A stretch of 64,000 nt of DNA from Archangium gephyra (lineage in GTDB: Bacteria > Myxococcota > Myxococcia > Myxococcales > Myxococcaceae): the NCBI RefSeq assembly GCF_001027285.1, contig NZ_CP011509.1, positions 9,138,501-9,202,500 on the forward strand. Direction: 5' to 3'. This document shows positions 44,974 through 53,369 of this stretch, piece by piece (the first letter of the stretch is position 1; each line of letters begins with the position of its first letter). The position numbers were made by a program, and so were the translations under genes. Under the pieces are notes generated by a model. That model did no database searches. It was not told where the DNA came from and was given only the letters and a program-made list of their open reading frames with translations.

Positions 44974-45390
44974 TTACCCATTCACTCCGGTCTCAAGGGG
45001 CTCGGTCACGACCTCGACGGTGGCCGTGGTCATGAGCTTGTGGATGGGGCACTGGGCAACCGCGGCATGGAGGCGCTGCTTGTCCTCCTGGGACAGCGCG
45101 CCATGGAACGCGAGCTTCACCCGGAGCACGTAGGTGCCCTGCCGCTCCTTCGAGTCGTCGCGCTCGACGTGGGTCTCGACGCGCTCCAGGGCGATCCCAT
45201 GCTTCTTCGCGTACCAGTTGGCCGTCAGCGCCTTGCAGGCCGCGAGCGAGGCATCGAAGTAGTCGTGGGGTCCCGGCGCGGAGCCCTGGCCCCCCAGCGA
45301 GGGAGCGACGTCGGCATGGAAGGTGTGCTCGCCGACGCGAATGACCTGACGAAACGCACCGGACTGCTCGGTCTGGGCATCGATGGACAT
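44974..45390 (-). CDS. OsmC-family peroxide-reductase-like protein
   Basis: The protein has 138 residues. The two family cysteines are in SLAACKALTANWYA and AQCPIHKLM, spaced as in OsmC/Ohr, with the start GEHTFHADVAPSLGGQGSAPGPHDYF typical of the OsmC branch. The family reduces organic peroxides through its cysteine pair. It follows the YceI gene on the same strand (54 bases) and shares the LysR-adjacent locus, which suggests an oxidative or solvent-stress regulon. Confidence 0.9.
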   Translation of the reverse strand: MSIDAQTEQSGAFRQVIRVGEHTFHADVAPSLGGQGSAPGPHDYFDASLAACKALTANWYAKKHGIALERVETHVERDDSKERQGTYVLRVKLAFHGALSQEDKQRLHAAVAQCPIHKLMTTATVEVVTEPLETGVNG

Positions 45391-45444
45391 GGTGTCTCCT
45401 GAAAGGGGGTGGGCGCTTCGGGACCTTACCTGTGTCCCGGTGTC

Positions 45445-45996
45445 TCAGGCCGCCTTCTCGGCGCTCTGGGCCTTGACGGCCTGGACCTCGAGGGAGATCT
45501 CGATCTTCTCACCGACGAGGACGCCACCGGTCTCGAGCGCCTGGTTCCACTTCAGACCGAAATCCCTTCGGTCGATGGAGGTCTTCGCCTCGAAGGCGGC
45601 CTTGACGTTGCCCCAGGGGTCCTTGCCGATGCCGAGCTGCTCGGCCTCGAGCACCACCTCGCGGGTGATGTCGCGGATGGTCAGCTTGCCGGTCACCCGG
45701 AGGCCGCCGTCCGAGGACTGCTCCACCTTCGTGCTCTCGAAGGAGATGACGGGGAACTTCTCCACGTCGAAGAAGTCCGGCGAGCGCAGGTGGTCATCAC
45801 GCTGCTGGACACCGGTGTCGATGCTCGGCGCCTCGATGCGGACGGAGACGGACGAGGCGGTGGGCTGCTGCTCGTCCAGGGACACCGTGCCGCTGAACTT
45901 CCGGAAGCTGCCGCGCACCTTGGCGATGACCATGTGGCGGACGGAGAAGTGGATGCCGGAGTGGGTCGTGTCGATGTTCCAGGTCGCGTTGGCCAT
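45445..45996 (-). CDS. YceI-family lipid-binding protein
   Basis: The protein has 183 residues and is entirely YceI: TWNIDTTHSGIHFSVRHMVIAKVRGSF at the start, then FSGTVSLDE, SIDTGVQQRDDHLRSPDFFDVEKFP, and the closing FGLKWNQALETGGVLVGEKIEISLEVQAV. The family is a lipocalin-like barrel that binds isoprenoid lipids. No signal peptide is present, so this copy is cytoplasmic. It is divergent from the LysR gene at 46126, with the operator-like repeat at 46087-46104 between them. Confidence 0.93.
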   Translation of the reverse strand: MANATWNIDTTHSGIHFSVRHMVIAKVRGSFRKFSGTVSLDEQQPTASSVSVRIEAPSIDTGVQQRDDHLRSPDFFDVEKFPVISFESTKVEQSSDGGLRVTGKLTIRDITREVVLEAEQLGIGKDPWGNVKAAFEAKTSIDRRDFGLKWNQALETGGVLVGEKIEISLEVQAVKAQSAEKAA

Positions 45997-46086
45997 GTTC
46001 GTGTTCCTTTTCGGTTCGGCGTTGTTGACGAAGCAGAAGGTAGCGGTGGACAGCGGCCCGGATTAGATGGGGCGGGCTGGAAGAAC

Positions 46087-46104
46087 TGTTCCACCCATGG
46101 AACA
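46087..46104. promoter_or_regulatory. Operator-like inverted repeat between YceI and LysR genes (site 1)
   Basis: TGTTCCA (46087-46093), CCCA, TGGAACA (46098-46104) is a perfect 7-base inverted repeat with a 4-base spacer. It lies 22 bases before the LysR start and 90 bases before YceI. The same TTCCACCxATGGAACA sequence occurs once more at 47036-47051, before the pirin gene. Autoregulation by the adjacent LysR protein is the natural reading. Confidence 0.6.
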
Positions 46105-46125
46105 AACGCTGGAACGGGACCCGAC

Positions 46126-47019
46126 ATGGACCTCAACGAGCTCCTCGTCTTCGCCAAGGTGGTGCAGTCCGGCAGCTTCACGGTGGCGGCGAAAGGGCTG
46201 CGGATGCCCAAGTCCACCGTCAGCCGGAAGGTGTCCGAGCTCGAGGAGCGGGTCGGCGCGCAGCTGCTGCAGCGCACGACGCGCAAGCTGCGGCTCACGG
46301 AGGTAGGGCAGGCCTACTACGAGCACTGCGCGCGCATCGTGGCCGAGGCGGAGCAGGCCGAGCTGGCCGTCACGCGCATGCAGGCCGCGCCGCACGGGCT
46401 GCTCCGGGTGACGGCGCCGCTCACCTTCAGCTTCCTGGGGCCCATCGTCGCGGAGTTCCTCAAGCGCTACCCCGAGGTGCAGCTCGAGCTGGTGTGCACG
46501 GACCGCTCGGTGGACCTGATGGAGGAGGGGTTCGACCTGGCGGTGCGCGCGGGACGGCTGGCCGACTCCTCGCTCATCGCCCGCAAGCTCGGAAACGTCG
46601 AGCGCGCCGTCGTGGCGGCCCCGAGCTACCTCGAGGAGCGGGGAGCACCCAAGAGCCCCAAGGACCTCGAGCGGCACGACTGCCTCGTCTTTGGCGCGGG
46701 GATGGAGGGGAATGTCTGGACGCTGCACTCGGGGAACAAGTCGCTCCAGGTCTCGGTGCGTGCGCGCCTCGTGGTGAACGAGCCGGACATGTTGCGCGCG
46801 GTGGCGCTGGCGGGCGCGGGGATCGCGCTCCTTCCCACCCTCCCCTCCGCCACGGACTTCACCACCGGCCGCCTGCGCCGCATCCTTCCGGACTGGAGCT
46901 CCGCGGGCGCTCCAGTGCACGCGGTCTACCCGAGCACCCGGCACCACTCGCCCAAGGTGATGGCCTTCGTGGACTTCCTGCGCGAGCGCTGGCCGGAGAG
47001 CCCGGCGGGGACACCGTGA
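46126..47019 (+). CDS. LysR-family transcriptional regulator
   Basis: The protein has 297 residues. The winged helix is [22 protein letters not shown] followed by [20 protein letters not shown]. The effector-binding domain includes [15 protein letters not shown] and [13 protein letters not shown], the pattern of the AaeR/DsdC-like LysR branch. I chose ATG 46126 because it begins at the conserved MDLNEL start; the frame is open far upstream but overlaps the divergent YceI gene. Two matching inverted repeats, one before this gene and YceI and one before pirin, suggest it controls all of them. Confidence 0.92.
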   Translation: MDLNELLVFAKVVQSGSFTVAAKGLRMPKSTVSRKVSELEERVGAQLLQRTTRKLRLTEVGQAYYEHCARIVAEAEQAELAVTRMQAAPHGLLRVTAPLTFSFLGPIVAEFLKRYPEVQLELVCTDRSVDLMEEGFDLAVRAGRLADSSLIARKLGNVERAVVAAPSYLEERGAPKSPKDLERHDCLVFGAGMEGNVWTLHSGNKSLQVSVRARLVVNEPDMLRAVALAGAGIALLPTLPSATDFTTGRLRRILPDWSSAGAPVHAVYPSTRHHSPKVMAFVDFLRERWPESPAGTP

Positions 47020-47035
47020 CCGCGGTCCTCTAGAA

Positions 47036-47051
47036 TTCCACCGATGGAACA
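47036..47051. promoter_or_regulatory. Operator-like inverted repeat upstream of the pirin gene (site 2)
   Basis: TTCCACCGATGGAACA matches 15 of 16 bases of the site at 46089-46104, including the TTCCA-N4-TGGAA inverted repeat. It lies 17 bases after the LysR stop and 72 bases before the pirin start, a usual operator position. Confidence 0.6.
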
Positions 47052-47122
47052 GTCTTTCCCATGATTGGCGGCTAACGCGGAACGGGTCGCGGCCACAGGA
47101 TGGGTGTCAGGAGAAACAACGC

Positions 47123-48049
47123 ATGAGCTGGGAAGAGACGAGCGACACGAGGCAGCACCCCGAGCTGGAGACGCTCATCGTCACCCGCACGAGGGACTTG
47201 GGCGATGGGTTCGAGGTGCGGCGGGCGTTGCCCTCGGCGCAGCGCCGGATGGTGGGGCCCTTCATCTTCCTCGACCAGATGGGGCCGGCGATGTTCCGCG
47301 CGGGCCATGGGTTGGACGTGAGGCCGCACCCGCACATCGGCCTGGCCACCGTCACCTATCTCTACGATGGAGAGGTCCTCCACCGGGACAGCCTGGGCGT
47401 GGTGCAGCACATCCGGCCCGGCGAGGTGAACTGGATGACGGCGGGACGAGGCATCGTCCACTCCGAGCGCACGGGCCCCGAGACGCGGGCGGCGGGCGGG
47501 AAGCTCTTCGGCCTCCAGGCGTGGGTGGCGCTCCCGAAGAAGTACGAGGAGACCGAGCCCGCCTTCGTCCATCACTCCGCCGAGACGATGCCCTTCCACG
47601 AGGGAGAGGGCGTGCGGATGCACCTGATCGCGGGATCGCTCTACGGCAAGCGCTCACCGGTGAAGACGCTCTCGGACATGATCTACGCGGACCTGGCGCT
47701 GGAAGAAGGCGCGGGACTGGTGCTCCCGGCCGAGCACGAGGAGCGCGGGCTGTACCTTTCCGAGGGCACGGTGGAACTCGATGGGACGGAGTTCAAGGCG
47801 GGCGAATTGCTCGTGTTCCGTCCGGGGAGTGAGATCGCGGTGCGAGCGTCCTCGCGGGCGCGGATGGCCTTCCTCGGAGGTGAGCCGATGGACGGTCCGC
47901 GCTACATCTTCTGGAACTTCGTCTCGAGCTCGAAGGAGCGGCTGGAAGAGGCGAAGGCGGACTGGAAGGCCGGGCGCTTCGCCCGGGTACCGCAGGAGAC
48001 GGAGTTCATCCCGCTGCCCGAGGAGCCCGCGCCCGTGCGGTATCCGTAG
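47123..48049 (+). CDS. Pirin-family protein
   Basis: The protein has 308 residues. The N-terminal cupin holds the metal-ligand motif [17 protein letters not shown] and the histidine and glutamate of [12 protein letters not shown]. The C-terminal cupin and the tail [20 protein letters not shown] are typical of bacterial pirins such as YhhW/YhaK types, some of which are quercetinases or redox sensors. ATG 47123 has AGGAG about 9 bases upstream. The operator-like site at 47036 links it to the neighbouring LysR gene. Confidence 0.94.
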   Translation: MSWEETSDTRQHPELETLIVTRTRDLGDGFEVRRALPSAQRRMVGPFIFLDQMGPAMFRAGHGLDVRPHPHIGLATVTYLYDGEVLHRDSLGVVQHIRPGEVNWMTAGRGIVHSERTGPETRAAGGKLFGLQAWVALPKKYEETEPAFVHHSAETMPFHEGEGVRMHLIAGSLYGKRSPVKTLSDMIYADLALEEGAGLVLPAEHEERGLYLSEGTVELDGTEFKAGELLVFRPGSEIAVRASSRARMAFLGGEPMDGPRYIFWNFVSSSKERLEEAKADWKAGRFARVPQETEFIPLPEEPAPVRYP

Positions 48050-48057
48050 GTGGGTGG

Positions 48058-48462
48058 CTACTTCCCCGTCAATTCCTCGAAGGATGGAAGCGGGGGCGCG
48101 GGAATCAAGAACCACATCTCCTTGCGCTGACGGACGACGAGATGGGGTTTGCCCGCGACCTCCACACGGGCCCCGAAACGGGGCTCCGCCTGAGCACACA
48201 ACCACTTCATGGCCTCGGCCATGTCGCCAAAGGAGGCCTCGACGCTCGTCGCCCGCTCAGCGGCTTTCTCGACGTCCTGGAGATAATCCAGGAAGTCGTC
48301 CAGCTTTCCATTCAGTTGAATGAATTGGAGCCCCGCTACGGCGGACTGGATGGCCGCGAGGTCCTCGGGCGTACGCGCCTCTTCTTTCGCCAACGCTCCG
48401 AGCGCGCTGAGCGTGCTCCGCAGGTCGAACCTCCCGGATGCGCTCGATGAATCAGTGCTCAT
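48058..48462 (-). CDS. Small protein of unknown function; paralog of the gene at 36999
   Basis: The protein has 134 residues. It begins MSTDSSSASGRFDLRSTLSA, has a helical segment (EDLAAIQSAVAGLQFIQLNG), then SFGDMAEAMKWLCAQAEPRF, KPHLVVRQRKEMWFLIPAPP and a short end. Order and spacing match one module of the duplicated protein at 36999-37640, which also begins MSTG. Unlike that gene it has no lipoprotein partner beside it. It is convergent with pirin. The 295 bases between this start and the MbnP gene at 48758 hold no feature I can support. Confidence 0.68.
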   Translation of the reverse strand: MSTDSSSASGRFDLRSTLSALGALAKEEARTPEDLAAIQSAVAGLQFIQLNGKLDDFLDYLQDVEKAAERATSVEASFGDMAEAMKWLCAQAEPRFGARVEVAGKPHLVVRQRKEMWFLIPAPPLPSFEELTGK

Positions 48463-48757
48463 GTGGTTGTTCCGGCGTGGGTACGCAGGCATGGCAAGGC
48501 CCCAAGGCAATTGAGGGCTCGCCGACCTGGTTGGACACAAGGCACGAGGTCATCGCCATGCGCAAGCACCGCGCCTCCATGGAGCGCGTCCTGTCTCTCG
48601 GGCTTTGAGAAGGTGAACAACTCCGGGAGCCCCACCTCGGAAGGGATGGCACCGTGGGCCGATGCGACACAATGCCGCACGAGCGGAGGAATCCGCCCCT
48701 GCTATGGCTGGTGCCACCTGCTCCGCTGGCCGCGCCCAGCGCATTCCGAGGTGGATG

Positions 48758-49618
48758 ATGAAGGTCTTCAAGAGGCCGCTCCCGGCACTGTTCCTGCTGT
48801 CCGTGCTCCCCTTCCTCCAGGCCTGTGGAGGCGACGGCTCCTCCGAGAAGAAGTTCTCCGTGCGCTTCAGCCCCCAGGTGGGCACCCAGGCCCTGCGCTG
48901 CGATGCCAGCTACCCCAACATTGGCAAGACGGGCACCACCATCGAGCTGCTCGAGTTCAAGATGTACGTGCGGGACGTCACGCTCGTGCGCGCCAACGGG
49001 GAGAAGCACGCGCTGAAGCTGGACCAGGACGGCACGTGGCAGCGGGACGCCATCGCGCTGCTCGACTTCGAGAACGGCACCGGCACCTGCGACACCGGCA
49101 GCCCCGAGACGCGCCTGGAGGTGGTGGGCCGCGCACCGGACTTCAATGACTACACCGGCCTCGAGTTCAAGGTGGGCCTCCCCGAGGAGATGAACCACCT
49201 GGACGGCGCCACCGCTCCCGCCCCGCTCAACGCCCCGGGCATGTGGTGGAGCTGGAAGGGCGGCTACAAGTTCGTGCGCCTGGAGGTGCGCAGCACCAGG
49301 AACGCCACCTGGTTCTTCCACCTGGGCGCCTCCGGCTGCACCGGAAGCACGGCCGAGGGCTACACCTGCGCCTCCACCAACCAGTCGACCGTGGCCCTGA
49401 GCGGCTTCAATCCCGAGGACAACCAGGTGGTGCTCGACCTCGAGGCCCTCTACGCTGACTCCGACCTCGACCACTCCGTGGACTACAAGACGGACACCAT
49501 CGCTGGCTGCATGTCGAGCCTCTCCGATCCCGAGTGCGCCGCGCTCTTCTCCCAGGTGGGGCTGACGGCGGATGGCTCGCCACGGGACGTGCCCGCATCC
49601 TTCATCCGCGTCCGCTGA
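48758..49618 (+). CDS. mbnP: MbnP-family copper-binding lipoprotein (metallo-mystery pair, four-Cys)
   Basis: The protein has 286 residues. The signal ends in LSVLPFLQAC, making a lipoprotein. The mature part has the MbnP layout: VRFSPQVGTQALRC, TIELLEFKMYVRDVTLV, the conserved aromatic block GMWWSWKGGYKFVRLEV, and paired cysteines (RCDAS, GTCDTG, SGCTGS, YTCAS). In characterised MbnP a tryptophan is oxidised to kynurenine by the di-haem partner MbnH, and the protein binds copper. ATG 48758 has GAGG 6 bases upstream; an in-frame ATG at 48755 is too close to it. It leads a three-gene unit with two haem proteins. Confidence 0.88.
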   Translation: MKVFKRPLPALFLLSVLPFLQACGGDGSSEKKFSVRFSPQVGTQALRCDASYPNIGKTGTTIELLEFKMYVRDVTLVRANGEKHALKLDQDGTWQRDAIALLDFENGTGTCDTGSPETRLEVVGRAPDFNDYTGLEFKVGLPEEMNHLDGATAPAPLNAPGMWWSWKGGYKFVRLEVRSTRNATWFFHLGASGCTGSTAEGYTCASTNQSTVALSGFNPEDNQVVLDLEALYADSDLDHSVDYKTDTIAGCMSSLSDPECAALFSQVGLTADGSPRDVPASFIRVR

Positions 49619-49637
49619 GCCACGAGAAGGCACGCTC

Positions 49638-50150
49638 ATGCACACCCCACTCCGCCCCGTCGCCAGGGCCCTGTCCCTTCTCTCGCTGGTGGCCCTGACA
49701 CCCGCCTGTGACCCGGGGGACGAACCACCGCCCACACCGCCCGCGCCCGTGGAGCGCCCGGCCTCCCTGGATGTCCCGATGAAGAGCCAGCGCGACGGCA
49801 CCAGCCACCGGGCGGGAGAGAACTGCATGGCGTGCCACGGGCCCAACGGCCTGGGGCCGGGCCGCTTCACCGTGGCGGGCACGGCCGTCACGGGCGACCG
49901 CCGCCCCAACCCCAACACCACCCTCCTCCTGTCCACGGAGCGCAATGGCGGGGGCACCGTCGTGCTCACACTGGAGGCCGACGCGAACGGCAACTTCTAC
50001 ACCACCGAGCCGGTGCCGTTGCCGGACACGCCCCTCTACCCGAAGGTGATGAACGCCACCTCCGAGGCCTATAACTTCATGCCCTTCCCCACGGCCTCGG
50101 GCGCCTGCAACGTGTGCCACGTGGGACGCTTGCCCGTGTTCCTCGAGTGA
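49638..50150 (+). CDS. Di-haem c-type cytochrome lipoprotein
   Basis: The protein has 170 residues. The signal ends in LVALTPAC with Asp at +2, which in many bacteria favours inner-membrane retention. Two haem-binding motifs are visible: CMACHGPNG (about residue 63) and CNVCH (about 160). The segment between them (GNFYTTEPVPLPDTPLYPKV) resembles small cytochrome-like proteins found beside MbnP/MbnH. It lies 19 bases after the MbnP stop and 16 before the MbnH start, so it probably transfers electrons for that pair. Confidence 0.8.
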   Translation: MHTPLRPVARALSLLSLVALTPACDPGDEPPPTPPAPVERPASLDVPMKSQRDGTSHRAGENCMACHGPNGLGPGRFTVAGTAVTGDRRPNPNTTLLLSTERNGGGTVVLTLEADANGNFYTTEPVPLPDTPLYPKVMNATSEAYNFMPFPTASGACNVCHVGRLPVFLE

Positions 50151-50166
50151 AAGGAGCTCCTCCAGG

Positions 50167-51303
<1,137 letters not shown>

Positions 51304-51455
51304 GTGCTCCAAGGCCCCGTGGTCCCGTGCAGCGAACGCACCCTCTCTGGGTGCGTGGTGGAAAAGTCCGTTTTCGCATATCCATCTGCATTTGCACGGA
51401 CATCGCATTCAGGCGGATGCGAAACGTGCGAGAACGCTGGAAGCGAGGAGGGCTC

Positions 51456-52013
51456 ATGGCTCGTCACGTTCGCCACCACCGGTTGCTGGGCATGGGGTTT
51501 GTTTCGCTCGCGGGCCTGATGAGCGCCTGCACGGGCGAGCCGATGGGGCCCGGCTCCGGAAACAACCACTCGCCGATGACACAAGCGGCCACGATGATCG
51601 TCTACTCCCCTCGGGGTGGGCCCGTGGACGATGCGGACTTCATCTGGCTCGGGCCGCCGGAGGGCCTGGGCGGGCGGGTGATCGAGGGAAATCCTCAAAT
51701 CTTCGCCCGCATCGACTACAGCGCGAAGGGTGTGACGGCGGGGCTCTTCAAGGCGACCCGGGGCACGCTCGAGGTGACGTTCCCCTTCACGGAGCACGCC
51801 ACCATCCTCGAGGGAGACGTCACCATCACGGACAGCACGGGACAGCGCCACCTGTACAAACCGGGCGACAGCTACTTCATCCGCCAGGGACAGGTCATCA
51901 CCTGGGAAGTCAAAGACAACCAGGTCATCAAGTCGTTCTTCAACGTCGTCGAGCCCCAAGAGGGCACCGTCACCTCCCTGAGGTCGCGTGACATGGAGGG
52001 AGCCCGGCATTAG
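51456..52013 (+). CDS. Cupin-domain lipoprotein
   Basis: The protein has 185 residues. The signal ends in LAGLMSAC (Cys21). The core (about 85-170) is a single cupin of the DUF861/EutQ-like type: GTLEVTFPFTEHATILEGDV, KPGDSYFIRQGQVITWEV. GAGGAGGG lies 4-5 bases before ATG 51456, so the longer open frame from 51327 is not used. The 152-base gap upstream contains an AT-richer stretch (51361-51400) that may hold a promoter, but no clear -35/-10 pair. Confidence 0.82.
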   Translation: MARHVRHHRLLGMGFVSLAGLMSACTGEPMGPGSGNNHSPMTQAATMIVYSPRGGPVDDADFIWLGPPEGLGGRVIEGNPQIFARIDYSAKGVTAGLFKATRGTLEVTFPFTEHATILEGDVTITDSTGQRHLYKPGDSYFIRQGQVITWEVKDNQVIKSFFNVVEPQEGTVTSLRSRDMEGARH

Positions 52014-52025
52014 AAACCGGGCCCC

Positions 52026-52604
52026 ATGACGCCGCCGACCCCGCCTCGAACCTGCCTCGTCACGCGCCGGGAGGAGCTGGAGCAGATCCTCCAGCTCCAG
52101 GCCTCCAATCTGCGCGACCACATCCCGCCCGAGCAGGCCGTGAGTCAGGGCTTCCTCACCGTGGCCCATACGCTGGACGTGCTGGAGCGGATGCACGCGC
52201 TCGCGCCGAGCGTCATCGCGAAGGACGGGGAGAAGCTCGCGGGCTATGCGCTGGTGATGCCGGTGGAGGCGCGCGCCTTCGTCCCCATCCTGGAGCCCAT
52301 GTTCCAGCTCCTGGAGACGCTGAGCTGGCGCGGACGTCCGCTCCGCGAGTACCGCTATTACGTCATGGGCCAGGTGTGCGTGGCCGAGGCCTGGCGAGGC
52401 CAGGGCGTGTTCGACGCGCTCTACCGCGAGCACCGCGCGAGCTACAGGACGCGCTTCGACTGCATCGTGACGGAGGTGGCCACGCGCAACACGCGCTCGA
52501 TGCGCGCCCACACCCGCGCCGGTTTCGAGTCCATCAAGACCTACCGGGACGCCACGGACGAGTGGGCCGTCGTCGTGCTGGGCCTGAGTGACAGCACCCG
52601 GTAG
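52026..52604 (+). CDS. GNAT-family N-acetyltransferase
   Basis: The protein has 192 residues. The acetyl-CoA-binding motif A is clear at about 117-145: MGQVCVAEAWRGQGVFDALY, followed by NTRSMRAHTRAGFESIKTY (motif B). The N-terminal part (EELEQILQLQASNLRDHI) is the usual variable substrate region. The substrate is unknown. It starts 12 bases after the cupin lipoprotein stop, so the two are probably co-transcribed. Confidence 0.9.
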   Translation: MTPPTPPRTCLVTRREELEQILQLQASNLRDHIPPEQAVSQGFLTVAHTLDVLERMHALAPSVIAKDGEKLAGYALVMPVEARAFVPILEPMFQLLETLSWRGRPLREYRYYVMGQVCVAEAWRGQGVFDALYREHRASYRTRFDCIVTEVATRNTRSMRAHTRAGFESIKTYRDATDEWAVVVLGLSDSTR

Positions 52605-52655
52605 TCGCGGGGAATGAGCGGCCCGGTCCGGCGTTCCGGGGGCGCTTCTTCCGTC

Positions 52656-52700
52656 GTCTCTTCACCCGATGTCTCTTCACCCATGAGGGCTTCACCCATG
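52656..52700 (+). repeat. Three tandem 15-base repeats at the DUF2911 start
   Basis: GTCTCTTCACCCGAT (52656-52670), GTCTCTTCACCCATG (52671-52685) and AGGGCTTCACCCATG (52686-52700) are tandem copies of one 15-base unit. Because the unit is five codons long it places in-frame ATGs at 52683 and 52698, next to a third at 52701. Copy-number change would alter the N-terminus without breaking the frame. Confidence 0.7.
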
Positions 52701-53270
52701 ATGAATCATCGACTCACCCTTCCGACCCTGGCCGCGCTCGTCTTCCTCGCCGCGACCCCCGCGCTGGCGCAGAAGAGCATTCCGCCCGCGAAGGCTCCCG
52801 TCAGCCCGCTGGAGATGACGGCGAAGAAGCTGGATGACACCACGTACGTGAAGGTGACGTACAACTCGCCCCGCATCCAGGATCCGAAGACGGGCCAGAA
52901 GCGCGCCATCTTCGGCAAGCTGGTGCCCTATGGCGAGGTGTGGCGCCTGGGCGCGAACGCCTCCACCGAGCTGACCGCGACGGGTGACCTCGAGCTCGCG
53001 GGCAAGAAGCTCCCGGCGGGCACCTACTCGCTCTTCACCATTCCCCAGGCGGACAAGTGGACGCTCATCGTCAACAAGGACGTGGGCCAGTGGGGCGCCT
53101 ACAAGTACAACAAGGACAATGACGTCCTGCGCGTGGACGTGCCCGCGACGAAGAGCGCGGACACCTACGAGGCCTTCACCATCTCCTTCGACGAGAAGGG
53201 CACCGCGCTGAACATCTCGTGGGAGAACACGCAGGTCTCCGTGCCCGTGCGCCCGGCCAAGAAGGGCTGA
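52698..53270 (+). CDS. DUF2911-family exported protein
   Basis: The protein has 190 residues. The signal peptide is NHRLTLPTLAALVFLAATPALA, with cleavage before QKS. The rest is DUF2911: VKVTYNSPRIQDPKTGQKRAIFGKL, PYGEVWRLGANASTELT, LPAGTYSLFTIPQADKWTLI and NKDVGQWGAYKY. The family is periplasmic and uncharacterised. The exact start is uncertain because ATGs at 52683, 52698 and 52701 are all in frame; the latter two give the cleaner signal peptide. Confidence 0.86.
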   Translation: MMNHRLTLPTLAALVFLAATPALAQKSIPPAKAPVSPLEMTAKKLDDTTYVKVTYNSPRIQDPKTGQKRAIFGKLVPYGEVWRLGANASTELTATGDLELAGKKLPAGTYSLFTIPQADKWTLIVNKDVGQWGAYKYNKDNDVLRVDVPATKSADTYEAFTISFDEKGTALNISWENTQVSVPVRPAKKG

Positions 53271-53369
53271 GCCCGGCGCCGCCGGGGTGTTCACCTCCGA
53301 GCAACAACCTCCCGGACACCCCGGCGGACGCATTCCACCGCCGGCCATCACTCCCATACAGTCACGCAC

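Noticed and set aside
48463-48757. Possible small gene upstream of MbnP
   Set aside because: Open frames here have no start signal support and continue into the shadow of MbnP; nothing supported in these 295 bases.
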